Shown here one piece after another: positions 8,346 to 15,899 of a stretch of 21,591 bases of DNA. The notes under the pieces were generated by a model that saw only the letters and a program-made list of their open reading frames with translations, did not search any database and had not been told where the DNA came from. The stretch covers positions 1 to 21,591 of the forward strand of contig DYHY01000008.1 in the NCBI GenBank assembly GCA_020723935.1, written 5' to 3'. This DNA is from Candidatus Micrarchaeum sp. GTDB taxonomy: Archaea > SpSt-1190 > DYHY01. The stretch's first letter is position 1, and each line of letters opens with the position of its first letter. Position numbers and translations under genes: made by a program.

Positions 8346-11300
8346 ATGGCCCATCTCCTTTCCCTCACGATGAAGAGCTTCAAATCCTTCTCGAAGCTCA
8401 CAACGATAAACTTCGCGAGGGGCCTCACCGGGATAGTCGGCCCGAACGGCAGCGGGAAGAGCAACATAATGGACGCCCTCTTCTTCGTAATAGGGAGCAG
8501 CAGGATAACCCTCATGCGCGCGAAGAAGGGGGGCGAGCTCATATTCAACTCAAAGACCCAGAAGCCCCCCTTCGCCGAGGTGCGCCTCGTGATAGACAAC
8601 GCGGACAAGGCCTTCGGCGAGGAGCTGGGGGACGAGGTGACGATCTCGCGCAAGGTCAAGCACGACGGCGCGAGCGCCTACCGGGTGAACGGCAGGAGGA
8701 TGAAGCGCCTCCAGGTGACGGACCTCCTCTCGCGGGCCAAGATCTTTCCGGACGGCCACAACATCGTCCAGCAGGGCGAGATCGCCGGCCTCGTCAAGCA
8801 GAACTCGCAGGAGAGGCGCGAGATAATCGACGAGATAGCTGGGATAAAGGAGTACGAGGAGAAGAAGCAGAAGGCGGCGCTCGAACTCGCCGCGGTCGAG
8901 CAGAAGGTGGCCGAGATCAATTCCCTCCTGAGGGAGCGCCAGAGGAACCTGGAGCGCCTCAAGAAGGAGCGCCAGCAGGCGATGAAGCACGAGCGCCTCC
9001 AGGCGCTCAAGCGCGTCTTCGAGGCGAGCCTCGTCAAGAGGCGCATCGAGGAGCACGAGGCGTCCAGGACGCGCCTTTCCGCGGAGCTGGAGACCGAGGA
9101 CAAGGGCCTCGCCTCCGTCGACGAGGCCTTGAAGGAGGCGTTAGGCAAGATCGACGCCGTCCGCGAGGAGATCAGGAAAATAGATCTGGAGATAAGCGCC
9201 CAGCAGTCGGGCGAGAGCATCAGGGTCGTCAAGGAATCCGAGAAGCTTTCCGGGGCCCTCCAGGCCAAGCGCGACAGGGTGAAATTCCTGCGTTCTGGAG
9301 TCTCCTCCAGCAGGGAGCGGAGGAAGAACATCGCCGAAAGCGAGCTCCCCTCAGTCGAGAAGCGCATCAAGGCCCTTGAGGAGAAGATAGAATCCATAGA
9401 ATCCGAGCTCTCCAAGGTGTCGGCCGAGATCTCCGAGAGGGAGGCCGAGCGCGTCAGGCTCCTTTCCGTCTTCTCCGAGGAGAGCAAGGAGGAGTCAAGG
9501 TTCGAGGAGCAGAAGGCTGCCGTGGCAAAGAGCCTCTCAGAGATGCGCAGGCGCGAGAGGGAACTCGTCCTTGAGCAGGATTCGGCGTCCGCCAGGGCCG
9601 CGCGCTCCGAGGAGGAGAGATCGTCTTGCGAGAAGGGGCTCAGCGAGCTGAAGGCCTCCGCCGCGAGGAAGAAGGAGGAAGCGAAGAAGCTGGAAGCCCA
9701 GCACGCGAAGCTCCTCTCGCGCGTCAGGGATCTGGAGCGCGAGGCGGCGGCCCTTCGGGACGAATCGGCGTCGGTCGAGCGCTCGCACGACGAGGCGCAG
9801 GGGACGGCTTCCGCGGTTTCCGCGCGCCTGGAGACTGCAGGGTCCCTGAAGGTCGACGAGGAGATAGCGCGCGTGCGCGGCTTCGCGGGGCGGATTTCGG
9901 AGTCGGTCAAGCCGAAGAAGCCAGAATACACGGGCCTTCTTGGAGGCGAGATTCTCAAGCGCGCGATAGCAGTCGAGACCCGATCGGCGGCTGAAGAGGT
10001 TGCCGGGATCGTCGCGAGGAGGGGCCTCGAAAGGACGTTCATCGTGGTCCTCGAGGGCAGGCCCTCCGGGAGCGAGGCGCAGGAGCGGGCGAGGGAATTC
10101 TTCTCGTTCAGGGACGATCTGTTCGTCCCGGCGATTTCAGCGATAATCTCCGGGCGCGCCCGGGTAGGGAGCATCAGGCAGGCGCTTTCCGCGGGGGACG
10201 CCTTCACGGATTCCGGGGTCCTCGTGGCCTTCGGCGGCAGGTTGGTGGAAGCCGGCGCAACCGTCCTCCGCGAGCAGCTCGAGGAGGACCTGTCTTCGGC
10301 GAGGAAAGCCCTCGAGAAGCTCAAAGCGCGCAGGGCCGCCCTTTCCGTCGGGAGCCAGGAGAAGCAAGTAGCCCTCAACTCCGCGATACTGGAGGAAAAG
10401 CAGCTCTTTTCCAGGATCTCCTCCCTTTCGCCTGGCCAGCAGGAGGCGGCGGAAGCTAGGCGCCTTTCCGAGAAGCTCCTCGCGGCGGAGAAGGAGCGCG
10501 ACGGGGCGCTCGCGAAGAAGGACGCGGCCGCGAAGGAGCTTGCGGGCCTGAGGAAGAGCCTGGCAGAAGCCGAGGAATCCGAGAGAGCCCTGCAGGCTCC
10601 GGAGAAGAGGAAGACGGATTTCCAGGCGATATCCCGGCTCGAGGGGGTCCTTTCGGGCCTGCGCAAGCGCCAGTCGGATCTGGCCCTCGAGAAGCAGGAG
10701 CACGTCGGGAGGATGAAGAACCAGGCCGCCTTCGAGGCGGAGAGCCTCAGGAAGTTGTCCAGGAACCTGGAGGGCGAGGAAGCCAAGATGGCATCCGAAG
10801 CCGAAGGCCTCGAGAAGGACTGCGCCGGCCTCGAGGAGCGCGTCAAGGCCCTCGAGGAGGAGGTCTCGCGCAAGCAGAAGGGATTGAACGAGGCGATCGC
10901 GAGGAAGGAGAAGATCTCCGTCTCGCTAGCGAAGGAGGAGCAGAAGCGCTACGAGCTCATGGCGAGGAGGAGCGCCATCGAGGGGAAGAAGAACCTCCTG
11001 ACGCTGCGCCGCGAGGGCGAGGAGAGCGAGATAGCCGGCCTTTCCGCGCAGATAGCCGGCGAGACGAGGTTCGTCGCGGGCACCGCGAGGAAGCTGCAGG
11101 CCAAGATCGAGATGTTCGGGCGCAGGATGGCGCGCCTGGGGGCGATAAACCAGATGGCGCTCACCCAGTTCGAGGAGGCGCAGGACGAGTTCAAGGAGGT
11201 CGAGACGCGCAAGGAAACCCTCGAGTCCGAGAAGGGCGCGATACTCAATTTCATGGCGGAGGTCGAGAAGAGGAAGCGCGACGTCTTCATGGAGCACTAC

Positions 11301-11858
11301 TTGGCGATCGCCCTCAATTTCACGAGGATCTACTCGCGCCTCTCAGGGGGCACCGGGAGCCTTTCCCTGGAGAATCCCGAGGCGCCCTTCGACGGAGGCC
11401 TCACGATCGCCGCGTCCCCTCCAGGCAAGCAGGTCCTGAGGATCGACCTCCTTTCCGGCGGCGAGCAGACGATAGCCGCCCTCGCGTTTATCTTCTCGGT
11501 GCAGGAGCACACCCCAGCCCCCTTCTACGTGTTCGACGAGGTCGAGGCGGCGCTGGACAAGGACAACTCGCAGAAGCTGGCGACGCTGCTGTCGGGCTAT
11601 TCCGAGAGCTCGCAGATAGTCGTGATAACCCACAACGACGCGGTGATGCGCTCGTGCGACGAGCTCGTCGGCGTGTTCATGAACAAGGGCGAGGGCGTCT
11701 CCAAGATAATCTCGCAGCCGACGCCCGAGTTCCTCAGGAAGATAAACCGGCCGCAAGTCCAGCCTGCCGAGGAAGAAGGGGGGGTGCCCCGGGCGCCCGC
11801 ATCTCCCACACTTCCCGAATCTCCCGCATCCCCGGCGGCCCAGGGTCCAGCCGCCTGA
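8346..11858 (+). CDS. smc: Chromosome segregation protein SMC
   Basis: SMC ATPase of 1170 residues, near the usual family length, which dimerises and organises chromosomes by loop formation. The N-terminal ATPase half has Walker A GPNGSGKS (32-39). A long first coiled coil runs to about residue 480. The hinge lies at about 500-650, with YTGLLGGEILKRAIAVETR and RTFIVVLEG near its centre. The second coiled coil follows, then the C-terminal ATPase half with signature LLSGGEQTIAALAF (about 1033) and Walker B FYVFDEVEAALDKDN (about 1059). The last 30 or so residues form a Pro/Ala/Ser-rich tail. ATG 8346 sits about 30 nt after the TATA-like box with no Shine-Dalgarno, so the transcript is probably leaderless. 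The kleisin partner gene scpA, often next to smc, is not adjacent here. Confidence 0.97.
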   Translation: MAHLLSLTMKSFKSFSKLTTINFARGLTGIVGPNGSGKSNIMDALFFVIGSSRITLMRAKKGGELIFNSKTQKPPFAEVRLVIDNADKAFGEELGDEVTISRKVKHDGASAYRVNGRRMKRLQVTDLLSRAKIFPDGHNIVQQGEIAGLVKQNSQERREIIDEIAGIKEYEEKKQKAALELAAVEQKVAEINSLLRERQRNLERLKKERQQAMKHERLQALKRVFEASLVKRRIEEHEASRTRLSAELETEDKGLASVDEALKEALGKIDAVREEIRKIDLEISAQQSGESIRVVKESEKLSGALQAKRDRVKFLRSGVSSSRERRKNIAESELPSVEKRIKALEEKIESIESELSKVSAEISEREAERVRLLSVFSEESKEESRFEEQKAAVAKSLSEMRRRERELVLEQDSASARAARSEEERSSCEKGLSELKASAARKKEEAKKLEAQHAKLLSRVRDLEREAAALRDESASVERSHDEAQGTASAVSARLETAGSLKVDEEIARVRGFAGRISESVKPKKPEYTGLLGGEILKRAIAVETRSAAEEVAGIVARRGLERTFIVVLEGRPSGSEAQERAREFFSFRDDLFVPAISAIISGRARVGSIRQALSAGDAFTDSGVLVAFGGRLVEAGATVLREQLEEDLSSARKALEKLKARRAALSVGSQEKQVALNSAILEEKQLFSRISSLSPGQQEAAEARRLSEKLLAAEKERDGALAKKDAAAKELAGLRKSLAEAEESERALQAPEKRKTDFQAISRLEGVLSGLRKRQSDLALEKQEHVGRMKNQAAFEAESLRKLSRNLEGEEAKMASEAEGLEKDCAGLEERVKALEEEVSRKQKGLNEAIARKEKISVSLAKEEQKRYELMARRSAIEGKKNLLTLRREGEESEIAGLSAQIAGETRFVAGTARKLQAKIEMFGRRMARLGAINQMALTQFEEAQDEFKEVETRKETLESEKGAILNFMAEVEKRKRDVFMEHYLAIALNFTRIYSRLSGGTGSLSLENPEAPFDGGLTIAASPPGKQVLRIDLLSGGEQTIAALAFIFSVQEHTPAPFYVFDEVEAALDKDNSQKLATLLSGYSESSQIVVITHNDAVMRSCDELVGVFMNKGEGVSKIISQPTPEFLRKINRPQVQPAEEEGGVPRAPASPTLPESPASPAAQGPAA

Positions 11859-11859
11859 T

Positions 11860-11917
11860 CAGAAAAAACCGCCGCCCCGTCCTCCCGTCCGGGCGGGCCG
11901 AAAGAATCAGATTTTTA
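11860..11917. terminator. Probable bidirectional T-tract terminator region
   Basis: The gap between smc and the convergent acidic-protein gene holds T5 on the plus strand (11912-11916) and T6 on the minus strand (complement of 11863-11868), flanking a GC-rich segment with the imperfect inverted repeat CCCG-TCCGGG-CGGG. Archaeal termination depends on T-rich tracts, so each strand carries a candidate. Confidence 0.4.
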
Positions 11918-11946
11918 GGAAACTCGCGCAGGGAGCCCGCGGCGGC

Positions 11947-12141
11947 CTATTCGGCTCCGCTCTCTTCGGGGCCCTCTTCCTCTTCCTCGCCCTCGTCGCT
12001 ATCAGTGTCCTCGTCGGATTCTCCCCAATCGTCCTTCTCGCCCGACTCAGACGCGTCCTCGTCCTTCTCCCAGTCGTCGCCTTCCTCGTCGTCTTCCCAG
12101 TCGCTGGAAGAATCTCCCTTGCCCATTTTCGGCACTGTCAC
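11947..12141 (-). CDS. Small, extremely acidic protein
   Basis: A hypothetical protein of 64 residues, of which 32 are Asp or Glu and only 4 are Lys. It has no hydrophobic core and is predicted to be disordered. Three Asp-Trp motifs (SDWED, DDWEK, DDWGE) recur along it, and it ends in a Glu run (EGEEEEEGPEE). The frame extends to a TTG at 12153, but the TATA-like box at 12162-12172 is 27 nt from GTG 12141 and 33 nt from GTG 12135, the spacing seen for other genes here; ATG 12126 is also possible. Having its own promoter argues that it is a gene rather than a chance ORF in GC-rich DNA. Binding to a basic protein or DNA mimicry can be imagined, but no function can be assigned. Confidence 0.5.
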   Translation of the reverse strand: MTVPKMGKGDSSSDWEDDEEGDDWEKDEDASESGEKDDWGESDEDTDSDEGEEEEEGPEESGAE

Positions 12142-12161
12142 CGTCGGGGCCAAAAGGCATG

Positions 12162-12172
12162 CCCTTTTTAAG
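12162..12172 (-). promoter_or_regulatory. TATA-like box of the acidic-protein gene
   Basis: CTTAAAAAGGG on the minus strand, the same core (CTTAAAAA) as the dcd/NUDIX element. It lies 27 nt from GTG 12141. Confidence 0.45.
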
Positions 12173-12206
12173 CGTTTCGCGGGCCTTCCCGGCCCCGGAC
12201 CGGAGA

Positions 12207-12217
12207 GCTTTTTATTT
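12207..12217 (+). promoter_or_regulatory. TATA-like box of the winged-helix regulator
   Basis: GCTTTTTATTT, centred near 12213. It is 33 nt from an ATG at 12246 that opens only a seven-codon frame, and 53 nt from the TTG at 12266 that opens the regulator frame. Confidence 0.45.
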
Positions 12218-12265
12218 CCGGATTCTGTGCGCTTTTGTTGAACAGATGGCGCCGGGGCGGTTCAC

Positions 12266-12625
12266 TTGAGGATTGAGATAAGGAGGCAGCTGATTTCCTC
12301 GCGCGAGCTGGACCCCGAGGAGGTCCTGCGCCTCGTGTTCGGCCTGCGCGAGATAGAGATAACAACCTACCACATTGTCTCGGTCTCGAGCAGCAGGCCG
12401 CTGGACGTCGAGGAGATAGCGCGCAAGATCGGGCGGGACAGGACGACCGCACAGCGGTCCCTCTGCAACCTCGTCTCCGCCGGCCTCGTGATCCGCAGGC
12501 AGGAGCCCCACCGCCGGCTCTTCTACCGCTACCAGGCGACGTCGCCCGAGGAAGCGAAGGCCGCGATGCGCGCCTATCTCAAGGCGCTCTTCGAGAAGCT
12601 GGACGAATCAATCGACACGCTCTAG
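12266..12625 (+). CDS. Winged-helix transcriptional regulator, TrmB-like
   Basis: A DNA-binding protein of about 119 residues. Residues 20-80 form a winged helix: LVFGLREIEITTYHIVSV, then the helix-turn-helix PLDVEEIARKIGRDRTTAQRSLCNL, then the wing region AGLVIRRQEPHRRLFYRYQ. A C-terminal helix (SPEEAKAAMRAYLKALFEKLDESI) probably dimerises it. The layout resembles TrmB-family and related archaeal regulators without a sugar-binding domain. The start is unclear: TTG 12266 is the only start in frame. The promoter spacing points instead to ATG 12246, which reads MAPGRFT then TGA; one extra base in the GGGG run 12254-12257 would join it to this frame. It lies between divergent and convergent single genes, so its targets cannot be guessed beyond possible autoregulation. 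Confidence 0.8.
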   Translation: MRIEIRRQLISSRELDPEEVLRLVFGLREIEITTYHIVSVSSSRPLDVEEIARKIGRDRTTAQRSLCNLVSAGLVIRRQEPHRRLFYRYQATSPEEAKAAMRAYLKALFEKLDESIDTL

Positions 12626-12629
12626 GCTC

Positions 12630-14501
12630 CTAGAACGACCTTCCGCCGACCGTTTCGCTTGCGTCGGGCGAGAATTTGGGCGGCGCCCGCCTAGCCTGCT
12701 TCTTCTTCCCCTGCGGCCCGGCTCCGGGCGGCGCCTTTTTCCCCGGACGGGCCCATTCCTGCGCCCTCGGCTCGCCGACGATGTCCGTCCTGACCAGCTC
12801 GAGGCGCTTCTTCCTGGAGGTGTCTATGATGTCCTTGACTATCACGGCGCACGCGAGGATGGCTGCGGCGATCGTCATCACGAAGATCAGCGTCTCGGTC
12901 TTGAAGGTCGCTATCTTGTACTTGAGCGTCGCGAATATCACTTGGAAGCGGGCGTTGGCGACCGCCGCGAAGCCCGCGTTCACGGCCTTCCTCAGCTCGT
13001 CCATGTTCGTCGTGTTCTCCGCCCTCGTTATGTGGGCCTTGGCGTGGGCGAGGTGGATCTCGGCCTTCCCGAGCATCGCCCCTATCGCCTTGAAATCCCC
13101 GTCGTTGATCCCCTTGACCGTGAAGGTCTTGTTCGCGAGGGCCCACAGGCTGTCCGCCGCCCCGCGGGCCGCGAGATAGTCGTTGTTCGCCGCCTTGAGG
13201 AGTTCGGTGTAGACACGGTCGAACGCCTTCTCAATTGCCTGCCTTATCCTCAGGAGGATGTCGCGGGCCTGCTGGAGGAGGTCCTTCGCCCCCTCGGTGT
13301 CGCCCTTGCGCATGAGATCCTGCGCGTCCTCGACTAGCTTCCTTGCGATCGTCAGGTTCTCCGCCCATCCCGCGATCTCCTTGCCCAGGGGCCCGCCGGG
13401 GTTGTTCTTTATCACCGGCTGCAGGTCGTTGATTATCTGCGTTATCTCCCCGATCAGTATCCCGGTGGAATTGATGTACCAGTTGAGGTAGGCGTAGGTG
13501 TCTTGGGTGTAGACGAGGCTCGAATATGCCTGGGATGCGTAGCTACCTGCAGCCGCGGCATGGACGACGATGTAGTAGACGCTCCCGCCGACCGCCGGGA
13601 AGTCGTTCTGGTCGAAGGCGTAGGAAGCCTGCCCGTGGTAGACGAGGGCGAGGGCTATTTCCTGCTGCGCGTAGTCCAGGCGCTCCTGCGCGTACGCGGT
13701 GTCCTGGCCGGCCGCCTGGGCGCGCGCGAGGGCCTCCTGCGCCCTGGAGAGGAGCTTCTGGGCGTCGGCGAGGGCCTTGAGGCCGGTCGTCAGGTAGTTG
13801 GATGCGTTGAGCTTGGCGAGCTGGTATTCCTCTATCTGCCCGGATGTGGGATATGTGTAGAGCTTCGCGAAATCGGCGCAGGAGGCCCCGCACCAGAGGT
13901 ATCTCCCAGAAGGATCGGAGGCGTTGGATATGTGCGCGGAGCAGTATTCCTGGATCTTTATCTGCACTATCTGCTGGTAGTCCAGGATCCCGCCGGGCGC
14001 CGTCACCGTCTCGTTCCCTATCGGATGCTCCGCGCCGTCGTTTGGTATAGATACGGGCGCCGTCCTGTTCGTGCCGTCGAAGGTGTAGGTGCAAGAGATC
14101 GTGACGTTCTGCTCGCTGCTCCTGACGACGACGTCCGCCCATGTGGATTCCCCATACGTGAGGACCCCCTTCTGCAGGTAGGCATCCGCGGCGAAGTTTA
14201 TCGGCTCGCAGACGGGCGTGCCGTTCGCCGTCGGGCATTTGCTGTCGCAGGGCGTCGAGCAGACGCTCGGATAGGCCGGCGCCGCGAGGAGGATGAGGAG
14301 CGCAAGAAGAAGCAGGACGGGGAGGAAACGGATCCGCTTCCCGCCACCGTCCCGTTCCCTTGCGTTTTGCGTGTCGGACCGGAGTCCTCCGAAGAGGACT
14401 CGTCCGAATGTTTTACCTCCGCCTTCGGCGGGAAGTGTGTCAGACTGGAGCGGCCAAGTCAAGGCTTTTCGGCTCCTATACCCTGTGGGCTCATCATTCA
14501 C
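12630..14501 (-). CDS. Large helical membrane-anchored surface protein, function unknown
   Basis: No family recognised. The 623-residue protein starts with about 56 hydrophilic residues, then a hydrophobic segment (about 59-76) ending APAYPSVCS, which fits a signal peptide or anchor. After it come a Cys-rich stretch (CSTPCDSKCP), a beta-like region with more Cys and several N-x-S/T sequons, and a long Ala-rich helical region (about 230-540). A second membrane segment (near 545-567, IFVMTIAAAILACAVIVKDII) leads into a basic Pro/Lys-rich tail of about 60 residues, probably cytoplasmic. GTG 14501 is chosen because a TATA-like box is centred 31 nt upstream. No ATG, GTG or TTG lies nearer the signal segment. 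It would be a natural substrate for the STT3 enzyme encoded nearby. It ends 5 bp from the convergent regulator gene. Confidence 0.75.
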   Translation of the reverse strand: MNDEPTGYRSRKALTWPLQSDTLPAEGGGKTFGRVLFGGLRSDTQNARERDGGGKRIRFLPVLLLLALLILLAAPAYPSVCSTPCDSKCPTANGTPVCEPINFAADAYLQKGVLTYGESTWADVVVRSSEQNVTISCTYTFDGTNRTAPVSIPNDGAEHPIGNETVTAPGGILDYQQIVQIKIQEYCSAHISNASDPSGRYLWCGASCADFAKLYTYPTSGQIEEYQLAKLNASNYLTTGLKALADAQKLLSRAQEALARAQAAGQDTAYAQERLDYAQQEIALALVYHGQASYAFDQNDFPAVGGSVYYIVVHAAAAGSYASQAYSSLVYTQDTYAYLNWYINSTGILIGEITQIINDLQPVIKNNPGGPLGKEIAGWAENLTIARKLVEDAQDLMRKGDTEGAKDLLQQARDILLRIRQAIEKAFDRVYTELLKAANNDYLAARGAADSLWALANKTFTVKGINDGDFKAIGAMLGKAEIHLAHAKAHITRAENTTNMDELRKAVNAGFAAVANARFQVIFATLKYKIATFKTETLIFVMTIAAAILACAVIVKDIIDTSRKKRLELVRTDIVGEPRAQEWARPGKKAPPGAGPQGKKKQARRAPPKFSPDASETVGGRSF

Positions 14502-14528
14502 GGGACTTACTTGGGTGCCGGCGGCGCC

Positions 14529-14536
14529 TAATAAAC
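14529..14536 (-). promoter_or_regulatory. TATA-like box of the surface-protein gene
   Basis: GTTTATTA on the minus strand, centred 31 nt upstream of GTG 14501. It is adjacent to, but separate from, the plus-strand box for the HAD gene. Confidence 0.45.
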
Positions 14537-14537
14537 G

Positions 14538-14550
14538 CTTTTATTTTTAA
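14538..14550 (+). promoter_or_regulatory. TATA-like box of the HAD pseudogene
   Basis: CTTTTATTTTTAA, centred at about 14544. The codon 31 nt downstream is AGG (14575-14577), where a start codon would be expected. Confidence 0.45.
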
Positions 14551-14574
14551 CCGGCCCGTGGCGCGCCGGGTCTC

Positions 14575-15406
14575 AGGTTCAAGGCCTACTTCTTCGACAT
14601 AAATTACACAACCTTCCATTTCCCGTCGCAAGCCGGCTCCTTGAGCGCCGGGGAATACGTCGCGTCCCTGCGCGGGAGGCGGGCGGGCAGGCTCGTGGCG
14701 CGGGCGTTCGAAAGGATAAGGACCGACCTTCTCGGCTCCGCAAACCTCGGGAAAAGGAAGGGGAATGGCCGCGGAGCACCGATTGATGCGAGGCTTTCGG
14801 AGCTGGGGCGGGCCGTCAGGAGCAGCCGCGGGATCAACTTCCGCTGGTCCCACCACCTCTGGGCAAAGGCGGTTTCGGAGGACCTCGGCCTCGGCCTCAC
14901 GGACAAGCAGGTACACGAAGCCGTCCGCGCGTACTGGCGGGGCGTGCGTGAGGGAACCCGGCCCTATCCGGAAACCCTCCGCGCCCTCCCTCCGCGCCCT
15001 GAAGAGGCGGGGGGCTCGGATTTATCTCCTCACGGCAAGCGACGTCTTCCTGTCGCACGGCCGGCGCGGCGGGGAAATGGAGTTCTTCTACGACCCGCGG
15101 GCGTCGAGGGCCAGCAAGATGGGCCGCCTGGCCCTCAGGAGGGTTTCGGAGCAAGTCGACGGCATCCATTTCGGCGACCCCGTGGACAAGCACGATCCGG
15201 AATACTACCGGCTCGCCCTGAGGAGGGCGGGCATGCGGCGGTCGGAAGCCGTGATGATAGGCGACTCGTATTCGCACGACATCGTCCCCGCCAAGAAGGC
15301 TGGGCTTTTCACAGTCCTCATCGACCGCGACGGGAAATGCGGCGGGATTCCTGTGCCGAAGGCCGACCGGAGGATATCGGACCTGCGCGAAGTGCTTTCC
15401 CTCTAG
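14575..15406 (+). pseudogene. HAD-superfamily hydrolase, start-less and frameshifted
   Basis: A HAD-fold hydrolase (phosphatase-like) recoverable as one protein of about 272 residues. Motif I is FFDINYTTF (14590-14616), a helical cap follows, then motif II LLTASD, motif III lysine in VDKHDPEYY and motif IV MIGDSYSHDI. Two lesions are visible. The segment from FKAYFFDIN has no ATG, GTG or TTG before TTG 14641, which would cut off motif I; the codon just upstream, AGG 14575, is one base from ATG and at promoter spacing. A perfect 13-bp tandem duplication (14975-15000) shifts the frame; removing one copy gives PETLRALKRRGARIYLLTASD. The DxD of motif I is also DxN, which would impair phosphatase chemistry. 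Overlaps the convergent CYTH pseudogene by 4 bp. Confidence 0.8.
14975..15000 (+). repeat. 13-bp perfect tandem duplication in the HAD gene
   Basis: CCCTCCGCGCCCT occurs twice head to tail (14975-14987 and 14988-15000). Thirteen bases shift the frame by one, and deleting one copy restores a continuous HAD reading frame. Confidence 0.95.
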
Positions 15407-15899
15407 CGCAGGAAGCGGGCGAGCTCGCGCAGGAACTCGCGCCGCGTCATGAGGTAGAGCTCCCTGTTGCTGCCGAGGCGGGTCCCCGTGATCTCCTGCT
15501 CCATCCAGCCGGGCTTCCTGAACCTGCGCGCGGCCGCCTCGGATGCGAACCCAACCTCCGCCCGCACGAGGCCCGAAAGCTTCCCCCAGTACACCCACAC
15601 GGTCGTCTTGGGCCTGCCAGGGAGTTAGTAGATCCTGCGCAGGATCGGCTCCCCGCCGGCGAGCTTCGAAAGGAGGCGGTATGCCTTGCGCGATATCGGC
15701 AGGCGCATCCTCTCCCTCGTGAGCCTTGATTTACGGGCCTTGGCCTTGAGGACAGTCTCCTCTTCCCTGTCCTGGATCCTCATCTCCGTCCCCTCTTCTC
15801 CGAAGGGAAATAGTGCGCCTCCTCGCGGAAGCTCCTAAGCGCCGACCTCGGGCTGAAGGATTTTACGAGGAACTTCCTTTCGATCTCCTCGTCCCCCAT
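15403..15899 (-). pseudogene. CYTH-domain (triphosphate tunnel) protein, broken
   Basis: Three minus-strand pieces join into one CYTH protein of about 165 residues; the family binds or hydrolyses triphosphates (class IV adenylate cyclase and thiamine triphosphatase relatives). Piece one (15899-15780) begins MGDEEIERKFLVKSF, with the hallmark EIERKF. Piece two (15783-15625) reads MRIQDREEETVLKAKARK and ends ILRRIY. Piece three (15624-15403) reads LPGRPKTTVWVYWGKLSGL, then AEVGF and KPGWMEQEITG, matching the family's AEVEF and PxWxxxEVT region. Pieces one and two are separated by one missing base in the CCCC run at 15790-15793; with it restored, SEKRGTEMRIQD reads through. Pieces two and three share a frame but are split by TAA (15625-15627), where TAC (Tyr) would fit. 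The start overlaps the 3' end of dcd by 37 bp. Confidence 0.78.

Noticed and set aside
8678-10873. A 731-codon open frame antisense to smc
   Set aside because: It is Ser/Arg/Leu-rich and without domains, as expected opposite Glu/Lys/Ala-rich coiled-coil codons. SMC is full length on the other strand.
13503-14531. A 342-codon plus-strand frame opposite the surface-protein gene
   Set aside because: It is rich in Arg, Gly and Val with no recognisable domain. The minus-strand frame has a signal segment, a membrane anchor, sequons and a promoter at proper spacing.
14551-14590. tRNA-like T-loop text (GGTTCAAGGCC)
   Set aside because: No acceptor, D-arm or anticodon arms can be folded around it, and the bases read as HAD coding sequence (FKAYFFDIN).
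15625-15627. Stop-codon readthrough or an unusual amino acid at the CYTH TAA
   Set aside because: Pyrrolysine uses TAG and selenocysteine uses TGA. The gene also has a separate frameshift, so decay explains it better.
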